This document shows, in pieces, positions 50,970-59,280 of a stretch of DNA of 64,000 nt; positions within the stretch are counted from its first letter, which is position 1; every line of letters begins with the position of its first letter. The position numbers and the translations under genes were made by a program. This DNA is from Acholoe squamosa (taxonomy: Eukaryota; Annelida; Polychaeta; Phyllodocida; Polynoidae), in contig OX439036.1 of NCBI GenBank assembly GCA_949317995.1, positions 29,210,354 to 29,274,353 of the forward strand, given 5' to 3'. The notes below the pieces were generated by a model, which was not told the DNA's origin, ran no database searches, and saw only the letters and a program-made list of their open reading frames with translations.

Positions 50970-51012
50970 CCAAAGGCCCTTTTCAGGGCCGGCAAATTGT
51001 CCGAAAAGTTCT
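50970..51012 (+). terminator. Histone-type mRNA 3' stem-loop and possible downstream element
   Basis: CCAAA is followed by GGCCCT-TTTC-AGGGCC (50975-50990), a perfect 6-bp stem with a 4-base loop. It matches the consensus of metazoan replication-dependent histone mRNAs (GGYYYTTYTCARRRCC) at every position. It lies 47 bases after the stop codon, the usual distance. About 12 bases after the stem comes the purine-rich ccgaaaag, where a U7-paired histone downstream element is expected. The 3' flank (ggcaaa) departs from the common ACCCA. On the other strand it is also a hairpin but lacks the consensus loop. Confidence 0.75.
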
Positions 51013-51076
51013 GAATACTGTCTCTGATGTGTTGTCTCCTGGTGGTGGACTGGGGGCAGCCTAGGCTGTGGGCAGT

Positions 51077-53701
51077 CTAGGCTGTTTCCACAGTCACCGG
51101 GGAGGGCTGGTGGTTTAGAAAATTAGCAATAGTCTGCATGTTTGACCTTGCGGTCTCCTCCTGTTGTTCGTCAATAATTATATCTGTTGTATTTTCCAGT
51201 GCTGTCATGGTCACCGGGCTGGTGCCACAATCATTCTGGAGAAGCATGGAGTAGTACAGTCCTTTGTTTTTAAGGGCTGGTATAGTACTGAACCTAGTGC
51301 GCCAAGGTAGGTGTATCACCTGAGGGAGGTGATAAGCAAATTCTCCTCTCTGTGTTGTTATAACTGCTGGTCCATTCCAGGTAAATATAGCCTTAGGTAG
51401 TGGGAAGGTTTTAACCACTATATCCTTATAGGTAGGGGCAGCTGCTGATTTAATCTCATCAAATTCATGTGGTATTGGCCTCAAGGGTAGCGCGAAGTTT
51501 GAGTCTCCACAATATATTTTAAAATATATTGTGGGGTTTGTGCGCTTGGCCACATTTTTCTTGCCACAGTGTGTCTGTGCAAATTTCTTAAGGTACTTCA
51601 TTATTCTGTAGGCTGAGTAGATGGTCAGGGTGAATAATATAGCAATTATCAGGGTGTGGGTTTCCTGAATTGTGAGGAAAGGGGTGTGGGTTTCCTCTGT
51701 AGGGGTTAGTTTGGTAGGATTCTTATCTGGGAGCAATTTGTGTAGGGGCAGCTCGGTGACTAGTCTGAATGCTTTGGCTGTAGGCAGGTAGGCTACAGTT
51801 CCTCCTAGTCGGTACAGTTTGAGTAGTATGTATACTATAAAAATGTGAGCTGATATCCCTAGGATGAGTGCTAAGCTTTGGAAGATTGGATGCTCTGTAA
51901 CTCGACGTAGGTATGATTCCTCGTAGCGCGTTTCCATTTCCTTATTAAGGTTGGAGGCATCTTTTAATACTGTTTTAGCAAAGGGCTCTAAATTTAGTTG
52001 AGTAATATCATCCATGATTGGATTTTCCTGTAGTTTTTCTAAGGTTCTAGAAAGGTTTACTACTGGGAAATTTGGAAGATTCTCTCTTTCATCTGGTTTG
52101 GTTTCAGAAATTTTGTTAAGTGCTGCCATGAATGGTAAATTAATTGTCTTGAGAATGTAATGAAATGATAAGGTTGAGTTACAGGGCAACCTTGTGTTTG
52201 GAAGAGAAAATTCTCCTACACTGATCGTGCACCCACAGGGTACACCTATGATTGAGTAGGACTGGGCCTTCCGAGTTTCAGACGTTTTACCATGGCAGTT
52301 GATAAAGTAATGGGGTTCATTAGTAGTGACCAGATACTCATCTTCAGAAATGGAAATAGCATGGGTGGTAGGTGCTTGCAGTGGTGAAACTGTAAACTTG
52401 CAATGTTCCTTAATCTGTTGAGCCTGGTTAGTAAAAATGGCTACAGGGCATGTAGGCCTGTGTTTATAGATTCTACCATTTACATCTCTGCATACCTTTA
52501 CTGTAGTACCTTCACATGCCTGCATGTCTGCTGAGTCCAATTCGATGAATAATGATTCGTCGTAAGATACTGCTAGAAACTCAGTTGTGGTTTGTAATTT
52601 GGTGACTCCTCTGGTGGGGGTCTCCTGTGTGTCTATAGGCATGGGTGATGTAATCATTTGGTACAGTTTGAAGGTAGAGGTGGTAGATTGAATTATAATG
52701 TCCAGATGAATATATATATGGTGAGCTGAGTAAGTGTATGAGGTCAGCTTCTGTGAATAATAGAAATCTAAGTCATTAATTGCGACTTGTGCTCCAGGGT
52801 GTGTAATCCTAAGTTTGTTATTAATGTCAATTAGGTATCTAGCAAGGTCTGAGGGTGGTACTATATCAGGGGTTAGGATTCCTGATGATAGCATCCTCAG
52901 GGCTGTATTTGTCCTTTGCAGTGATTGAACTGTATTCATTCTTGCTGCTATGATAATTAGTGCATCATTTAATACTTGCATTTTCTCCCTTTGAGTTTTC
53001 TCGTGCCTTGAATATGAGTCAAGTGACCTGGACATGTTAGAGGCCCACAGGTTGACGGTGTCACCTATGGTGTTGATTGTGCTGTCCAGTACCTTCTTAT
53101 CTTGGATGTATGCTTTAACAAACTTATCTTGTCTGTCTGTGATCTTTTCAATGAGATTAGCTGCTTCCTGGTCCTGTTTAGCAAATTTTCTTAGTATTTC
53201 ATCTATGTTCTTGAGCTGTCCCATTACTTGGTTTACATCTTCTACTGTGGCTAGACCTAGCACACCGCGAAACAGGGGTGCTAGAAAACCCAGTATGGCC
53301 TCTCTTTTGGCCTTGTCCAATGTGTTTATGGGGTTGGATAAGAACAATTTGATGGAGGCTAGTGTTTCATTTATCTCCTTGTCTGCAATTTCCAGCAAGG
53401 TGTCTAGCTCCTTAGCTTGTTGGATAATTTGGCCAGAGGTATGATCTTGTAGAGTAGGAGTGGTCAAATGGAGTATTCTATCCCTTATGGATCCTTGGGT
53501 AACGGGTGCCCGAGGTATCTTGTAGGGAATAGCTAACAACAGTGTTGTGGTTGTATGTCCATTGACCAATGGTTGAGGGCTAGGTTTGAATACTACTCCT
53601 ATGTTTTGTCTCACCACAGGTGTATAGCCTGCAGTAAGTGGTTTTATAGTATATAATAACAGCATAGTTAGCAGTATGGGTGAAACTCTCAGTCTCCCCA
53701 T
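51077..53701 (-). CDS. env: Env-like class I fusion glycoprotein (errantivirus/F type)
   Basis: An 874-residue open frame, start chosen at the ATG of 53701 (context accATGG); upstream codons lack an ATG. It begins with a hydrophobic signal peptide (about 7-24). A basic KAKR at about 130-133 could be a furin-type cleavage site. It is followed by a hydrophobic Gly/Leu/Ala stretch (about 135-151) and the ATVEDV motif, the layout of fusion peptides in gypsy-type Env and baculovirus F proteins. A heptad-rich coiled coil follows, then a cysteine-rich region at about 395-510. Several N-glycosylation sequons are present (NET, NMS, NLS, NST). One membrane span lies at about 608-628, a second hydrophobic segment at about 684-700, then a long tail of about 175 residues, which is more than usual. 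It is likely expressed from a spliced mRNA. No breaks were seen. The family call rests on layout and short motifs, not on a search. Confidence 0.82.
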   Translation of the reverse strand: MGRLRVSPILLTMLLLYTIKPLTAGYTPVVRQNIGVVFKPSPQPLVNGHTTTTLLLAIPYKIPRAPVTQGSIRDRILHLTTPTLQDHTSGQIIQQAKELDTLLEIADKEINETLASIKLFLSNPINTLDKAKREAILGFLAPLFRGVLGLATVEDVNQVMGQLKNIDEILRKFAKQDQEAANLIEKITDRQDKFVKAYIQDKKVLDSTINTIGDTVNLWASNMSRSLDSYSRHEKTQREKMQVLNDALIIIAARMNTVQSLQRTNTALRMLSSGILTPDIVPPSDLARYLIDINNKLRITHPGAQVAINDLDFYYSQKLTSYTYSAHHIYIHLDIIIQSTTSTFKLYQMITSPMPIDTQETPTRGVTKLQTTTEFLAVSYDESLFIELDSADMQACEGTTVKVCRDVNGRIYKHRPTCPVAIFTNQAQQIKEHCKFTVSPLQAPTTHAISISEDEYLVTTNEPHYFINCHGKTSETRKAQSYSIIGVPCGCTISVGEFSLPNTRLPCNSTLSFHYILKTINLPFMAALNKISETKPDERENLPNFPVVNLSRTLEKLQENPIMDDITQLNLEPFAKTVLKDASNLNKEMETRYEESYLRRVTEHPIFQSLALILGISAHIFIVYILLKLYRLGGTVAYLPTAKAFRLVTELPLHKLLPDKNPTKLTPTEETHTPFLTIQETHTLIIAILFTLTIYSAYRIMKYLKKFAQTHCGKKNVAKRTNPTIYFKIYCGDSNFALPLRPIPHEFDEIKSAAAPTYKDIVVKTFPLPKAIFTWNGPAVITTQRGEFAYHLPQVIHLPWRTRFSTIPALKNKGLYYSMLLQNDCGTSPVTMTALENTTDIIIDEQQEETARSNMQTIANFLNHQPSPVTVETA

Positions 53702-54526
53702 GGTGCTTGTGTAAAGCAAGTTTGCTGTTTAAAGTCTTGTCAAATTTGTAGTGATTTGGTGCTGGTAAAGTCTAAGTGTATGGTGTAACACTTTAAATGA
53801 AGTGGTTCAAACTGTACCTTTGCAAGATTGAGCTGTCTTGGCAATATGTCCGGTGAGTCTATAGAGGTTGACCAGTAAATGGTAAGGTCAGGTTGAAGGT
53901 GAAGTAGGTGTGTTCTTTATCCTAGTGCAGTCTCTCCTAATGGAGAAGTGGGCTGGCTAATTCCCAAGTGGGGTCCTGTAGACTTGTGTTCCAGACTGCA
54001 GCTGGATGAAGACTGATGGTGGGCTATGGTCCACAGTGCTTCTTATGTAGCCTACCCTACCCACATCCATTGTGGGCCTGGTATTGTTTCTCTGGAGTCA
54101 TGTACCTAATCTCCAGTGTCTGCAACTGAGGGGTTCTATTGTGTAATCTGTGTACTGGTAATTAGCTCCTCCTGTCATCCAGGACAGCCATTCATGACCG
54201 TCTAGACAGTTGTCTGAGTGTAGCTTATAGGGTCAATTGATCTCTATAGACTGCTGTGTTGGCATAGCGCGCTCTTTCATGTGGGGATTAGGCTTTAGAC
54301 ACTCCATTGTGTTACCCTTACTCTTCTTAGACTTCATGTCTGCTTTACTTGGGGGGTCCCAGTCTTTGACCCTTTCAGAGGCAATAACCTACTGATATAT
54401 TTACAAATTTGATTGGCTTTATATACATAGTAATTCATTATCAGTCACACATGTCTTATGTGTGGATGAAGAGAATTTGTAATACATTTTGAAAATCTTA
54501 TGTCTTTTGGTATCTCAATCTTGTTT
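53702..54526. other. Non-coding gap between pol and env
   Basis: 825 bases with no open frame of note on either strand, but inside the element. It presumably carries the env mRNA leader or splice acceptor. I could not pick a unique acceptor. Confidence 0.5.
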
Positions 54527-57500
54527 CTAATTTCTTGAAACTGCACCACACCTAGATGTCTTCCTTAGTATGTGGTGTGCAGGCCTAGGCTTGATAGGGC
54601 CTATGCCTGTGGTTTCTCTTGTAAGGGTGATATCATTTTTGTTCCTTACAATTTTGCTGTAGTATTTGGCCTCATGTGGAATAAGCCTGTGTGCAAATTC
54701 ATTATTTCTGACAGCCATAACCTTTTTCAGTCTGTCTATGTGCACTGGTCTGGCCACCAATAGATTGGTGTCCAGGTTTTTGAGTTTGGCACTTGTCAAA
54801 CTAGGTCTATCTACTACAACATATGGTCCCATAAAAAGGGGTTGAAGTTTCTTACACTCTGTGTTGGTCAGGATTCTTGGTATGTTTAGGTACACCATGT
54901 CGGTGACCTTGATTTCCTGTGGTGTAAGTTTCTTATCATATCTATCCTTCCTTTCCTTTTGTAGCTTGGCGACCCTTTCTATAGCTTTCCTCCTAGAGGT
55001 ATCTTGATTTGTTATCATGTTAGCTACATGGTCTGCTACTGTGGATATGTCTTCCTGTATTCCCAGCCCTAAGTCCATTGGGGTGGCTGGGTTTCTTCCA
55101 TGGAGTAGGAAGAAAGGGGTGAATCCTGTGGTTTGGGATTCAGTGTTGTTTAATGCAAAGGTTATGGGTTCAATAAATGAATCCCAATTGTTTTGGTGCT
55201 TTGAGCAGAATGCTCTGAGTGCTGTGCCTATGCTAGCATTGAATCTCTCTACAAGCCCATTTGATTGTGGCCTGTATGGTGAGGAGAATTTATGTTTGAT
55301 CTTGAGGTGTTTAGTTAACTTTGTGAACTTTGCACCTGTATAACATGTCCCATTGTCTGTTTGAAGAGTGGCTGGTGTTCCATGATGACAAATTATATTC
55401 TTGTAGAACTCTGCTGCTGTTGTCTCAGCTTTTAAGTCAGTAGTAGCCCAAGCTGTTGCATATCTGGTAGCATAATCTATGCAGACTTGTATATGTTTGT
55501 TTCCCCTGGCAGTTGTGGGAAGTGGTCCCACCGCGTCTAGGTTTAGGAACTTCATTGGTGAAGTCATGTACTCTCTCACTGTCATTGGTGTTTTGTGTGA
55601 GTGTACTTGCCTTTTTGCTGTGAGGCATGTGTGGCAGGTGGAAACATATTTTGTTGTGTCTGCTAGCATAGACTTCCAATATACCCTAGGTCGGAGTGCT
55701 GACAGCATCCTACTTGAACCAAGATGGCCGCCGGTAGGTGAGTCATGGAAATACTGTAGTGTACTTGTTACCCATTGCTGTGGTATAACAATTTGAAGTG
55801 GTACAGTATTGGTTTTTCTCCAATTTATGGGGCATATATGGACTAATGTACCATTTACCAAGGTGTATGTCTGGCCTTGGTTGATGATTCTATTTCCTTG
55901 TGCTTTTGGTGCAGGCAAGGTCCCATCCTCAAGATACTGTATGAGGGGCAATAGGTCCTTGTCTTTCCTTTGTTCCAAGCCAAGGTTTGTACCTGAGATG
56001 GATGTGTCGGGAATCTGATCCAGTAGTTGATTTATATCTAGCACATGTTGTTTTATTCTGTCTCTTTCTTTTTCTTTTTCATCGACTATTGGCCTATCTT
56101 GTGCCTTTTGTTGGGGTGTGTCACTCTTGTTTTGGTGTGTAGGCTCCTTTGGAGGGCCTATTTTCGCCTTAATGGGAGTGGCAACCTTTTTCTTTAAAGG
56201 CACAATTTGCTTTTTGTCATTCTTCTTTGTCTCAGAGTTCTTTGACTTAGTAGATGCAGTGTCTTTTGTGACATTTTTCCTGGCAGGTGGGGTTTTGGTA
56301 GGTTTGTTTCCTGTGACCTTTTTCTCATTTAGAATAGTTTGTGATTGTGTGGGGGGTTTTGGTGTGCCCTCCTGAATCATTTCTCTAGTCTTTGAGCGTG
56401 TGGTCATAGGACACAAATGGTTTGATGTTTCCTCTCCCTGCATAGGTTCAAAGAATCTGACTGATTTAGAAGTTACTTGAGTAATAGCATATATTGTGTC
56501 TTCTGGATCTTCATCATCTGAGTCAGGTGGGGTGAAGGGTGGCTCCTTAGGAGTTGCCTTCACTATCTGATTGAGTGATGAGAATTCAATAGGCTCGAAG
56601 TCATTATCTGGAAAGAGTTGTGAGTATTCTCTCTCACAGTGGCAAAACACATAGTGTGTAGATTGCTTCAAGATACCCCTAATGGGTGTCTCTGGCCTTT
56701 CAATGGTGTTGGGTGGATCATCCCTTTTGAATGGTACTTTCTTTGTTACTTTTGCAAACTTGGTTCTACTGGCTGCTCTAACTCTCCTTGGTGGGGGTGG
56801 AGGGTTAGTCATGGGTCCAGAGTCTGGGTATTCTCTTCTAGACATAGCATCTGGTGGTGTGTTATCATCACCTTTCACGTGTTGGATGGTGAATGAAAAT
56901 TGTTGTATGTCTAGAGCCCATCTGGCCCATCTATGTGTGAGTCCTGTATTGGTTAATAGTGGGATTAGGGCTGCATGGTCTGTGTATAATTGGAAGTGTC
57001 TGGTCTCTAGATAGTGTCTGAAGTGTAATACTCCATACACTACTCCCAGTAGTTCTCTCTCTGTGGTATTGTAATTTCTCTCATGTTTTGAGAGGGTTCT
57101 ACCTGCAAAGGCTACTGGTCTGAGCACTCCTTCATTATCTCTCTGTGAGAGTACAGCTCCTAAACTCACATTGGAAGCATCAGTTGCCAAACTGAACTCT
57201 TTCTCATAGTTTGGATATCTGAGAAGAGCATTGGTACAGAGGGCATGCTTTAATGTTTTGAAAGCATTATCTGCCTCTTCTGTCCAGACAAATGCTTTGA
57301 GATGTGTCTGTAGATCATATAATGGTCTAGCAATTTGGGCATAACCTTTGATAAACTTTTTGAAGTATTGGCATAGGCCTGTGAAGGATCTGACATTTTT
57401 GACTGATTTTGGTGTTGGGAAGGTTTTGATTGACTCCACCTTTGTGGGAGATGGTTGCAGTCCCATGGGTGTGACTCTCATTCCCAAGAAGTCTATTCTG

Positions 57501-59257
57501 TCTATGAAGTATTCACATTTTGATTTCTTCAGTTTGAGTTTACCAACTCTTAGGCTGTTGAACACGTCTTCCAGGTCATGGAAGTGTTGTTCGATTGATG
57601 GTGATAATACCAATATGTCATCTAGGTATGGTAGGGCACATTTGTATTTGAGTTTGTTCAGAATTAATGTGACTAGATGGCAGAATCCCGCCGGTGCCGT
57701 CGCTAAACCCATCGGCATCCTTTCATAGACATATTTTTTGTCATTTGCTATGAATGCGGTTTTATGCTGATCCTCCTGTCTTATAGGAATTTGAAAAAAT
57801 CCCTGTTGGGCATCTAGCTTACTGAATACTCTTGGTCTGAGTGACCCTATCATGTCTAGAGTGTCATCGGCCCGGGGTGTAGATAAGGCTTGATTTATCG
57901 TGTTCTGGTTCAAATAACGAAAATCTGTGACGAGCCGATGGCCTCCCGATGATTTTTGTACTAAAAAGGATCTGGAGGCCCAGGGGCCCTCGGCACATTC
58001 TCTCAGAATGCCCTGTTGTACTAGCCTTTCACACTCTTCCCCTATAGCGGCCTGTTTTTCTGGTGTTTGTCTATATGGTAGGAAATGACATGGTACTGCC
58101 TCAGGTTTTACATGTATTGAGTGTGTATACAGGTGTGTGGCACCAATGTCTCCATCTTTTCCTACAAATACATCATCATACTTGGTCAGCAGTGATTTTA
58201 ATCTATCATGCTGATCTTTGGATGTGAGCACAGATTTTGGTGGAACATTCTCTTCTAATTCTGGCTCGAGGTCATGTGCCTCACTATGTATAGCAGCTAT
58301 TTCAGAGAGTCTGATTGAGTTGGGTTCAGGGTCAGCATATGTGGACTCACAGTCTGAGTCTGTGTCACTGAATTGAGTTACATCCTCAGGCCGTATGGCT
58401 GAGATGGATTGATCAGTGTGTGGGGTAGTGTCTGACACCTGTTGAGGTTTTTCTAAATCAGATTCCTTGACTTCCTGAAATAGAGCTATGATGGCACCCT
58501 TTTTGATTTTATGTGGGCGCCTGCTGGTGTTGAGTAACACTAGGGGATGTTTGTTATTTTCCCTGGGGGTTACTGCTGCCCTTTGAACTAGATATGGGGC
58601 ATTGTTATTTCTTTGGAGGTTATCTACTACTCCAGTTTTGCCTTGCAGTGATTGAGTAGATGTGACCTTACCCAATACTGCAAGTTCAGAGAATGGAGGG
58701 ATGGTAAAATCCCTCACTGCCCTAATGGGTTTGAGAATTTGTTCAGGATCAACATTAAATTCAATTTGAGATTTTGTAGTGCTTAAGAAATCTGTGCCGA
58801 GAACAACGGGCTGTGTGAGGTTGGGAATTACAGCAAATTGGTATTGGAATCTGACACCTTGGATTCTAAAGTTCAGCATAGCTGAATGTCTAACATGACA
58901 CACCGATCCATCTGCCAAGTGGATGTTGATTTTAGATTTCCTCAGTTGGATATGGAATCTCTTTTGGAGATCCATGAGGAATGATTGTCTGACACAGGTG
59001 ATAGTAGCACCTGTATCAACCAAACATTGTACATCTGAAACATCATATAGATTTGCATTGATACAGCCATTTTGAAGAAGTACAATAGAAAGCTTGGTAC
59101 TCTCACCTGTATCCTTTGATGATGAATCTGGTGGGGTGATGTGTATCACTGATGGACGTCTCTGTCTGTTAGATGGTAGATTGGCACTAGCAATTGTCTC
59201 TGGTTGGATCTTTGTTAATCCTGATTGATTGTTTGTATTTGGGGTGTCACAGTGCAC
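54527..59257 (-). CDS. pol: Pol polyprotein: protease, reverse transcriptase, RNase H, integrase
   Basis: 1,576 codons without a stop. No ATG lies at the upstream end (the first codon listed here is GTG), and the frame stays open into the end of gag, so it is probably made as a Gag-Pol fusion by -1 frameshifting. Residues are numbered from 59257. Aspartic protease: DTGA at 81-84. Reverse transcriptase: about 390-600, with LDA at 481-483 and the catalytic YLDD at 544-547. RNase H: TDAS at 692-695, acidic residues near 733-735, YTD at 758-760 and the closing D near 803. A proline-, lysine- and acid-rich linker runs from about 810 to 1060. Integrase: zinc site H1171, H1178, C1208, C1211; catalytic D1241, D1301 and E1337 with a 35-residue last spacing; GPY at 1477-1479 in the C-terminal module. 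All catalytic residues are present. Confidence 0.97.
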   Translation of the reverse strand: MHCDTPNTNNQSGLTKIQPETIASANLPSNRQRRPSVIHITPPDSSSKDTGESTKLSIVLLQNGCINANLYDVSDVQCLVDTGATITCVRQSFLMDLQKRFHIQLRKSKINIHLADGSVCHVRHSAMLNFRIQGVRFQYQFAVIPNLTQPVVLGTDFLSTTKSQIEFNVDPEQILKPIRAVRDFTIPPFSELAVLGKVTSTQSLQGKTGVVDNLQRNNNAPYLVQRAAVTPRENNKHPLVLLNTSRRPHKIKKGAIIALFQEVKESDLEKPQQVSDTTPHTDQSISAIRPEDVTQFSDTDSDCESTYADPEPNSIRLSEIAAIHSEAHDLEPELEENVPPKSVLTSKDQHDRLKSLLTKYDDVFVGKDGDIGATHLYTHSIHVKPEAVPCHFLPYRQTPEKQAAIGEECERLVQQGILRECAEGPWASRSFLVQKSSGGHRLVTDFRYLNQNTINQALSTPRADDTLDMIGSLRPRVFSKLDAQQGFFQIPIRQEDQHKTAFIANDKKYVYERMPMGLATAPAGFCHLVTLILNKLKYKCALPYLDDILVLSPSIEQHFHDLEDVFNSLRVGKLKLKKSKCEYFIDRIDFLGMRVTPMGLQPSPTKVESIKTFPTPKSVKNVRSFTGLCQYFKKFIKGYAQIARPLYDLQTHLKAFVWTEEADNAFKTLKHALCTNALLRYPNYEKEFSLATDASNVSLGAVLSQRDNEGVLRPVAFAGRTLSKHERNYNTTERELLGVVYGVLHFRHYLETRHFQLYTDHAALIPLLTNTGLTHRWARWALDIQQFSFTIQHVKGDDNTPPDAMSRREYPDSGPMTNPPPPPRRVRAASRTKFAKVTKKVPFKRDDPPNTIERPETPIRGILKQSTHYVFCHCEREYSQLFPDNDFEPIEFSSLNQIVKATPKEPPFTPPDSDDEDPEDTIYAITQVTSKSVRFFEPMQGEETSNHLCPMTTRSKTREMIQEGTPKPPTQSQTILNEKKVTGNKPTKTPPARKNVTKDTASTKSKNSETKKNDKKQIVPLKKKVATPIKAKIGPPKEPTHQNKSDTPQQKAQDRPIVDEKEKERDRIKQHVLDINQLLDQIPDTSISGTNLGLEQRKDKDLLPLIQYLEDGTLPAPKAQGNRIINQGQTYTLVNGTLVHICPINWRKTNTVPLQIVIPQQWVTSTLQYFHDSPTGGHLGSSRMLSALRPRVYWKSMLADTTKYVSTCHTCLTAKRQVHSHKTPMTVREYMTSPMKFLNLDAVGPLPTTARGNKHIQVCIDYATRYATAWATTDLKAETTAAEFYKNIICHHGTPATLQTDNGTCYTGAKFTKLTKHLKIKHKFSSPYRPQSNGLVERFNASIGTALRAFCSKHQNNWDSFIEPITFALNNTESQTTGFTPFFLLHGRNPATPMDLGLGIQEDISTVADHVANMITNQDTSRRKAIERVAKLQKERKDRYDKKLTPQEIKVTDMVYLNIPRILTNTECKKLQPLFMGPYVVVDRPSLTSAKLKNLDTNLLVARPVHIDRLKKVMAVRNNEFAHRLIPHEAKYYSKIVRNKNDITLTRETTGIGPIKPRPAHHILRKTSRCGAVSRN

Positions 59258-59280
59258 TGGCCCATCGGCACTGTGACATC

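Noticed and set aside
53034-53444. 136-codon plus-strand frame within env
   Set aside because: Antisense shadow of the Env coiled-coil region; no promoter or end signals like those of the gene at 50448.
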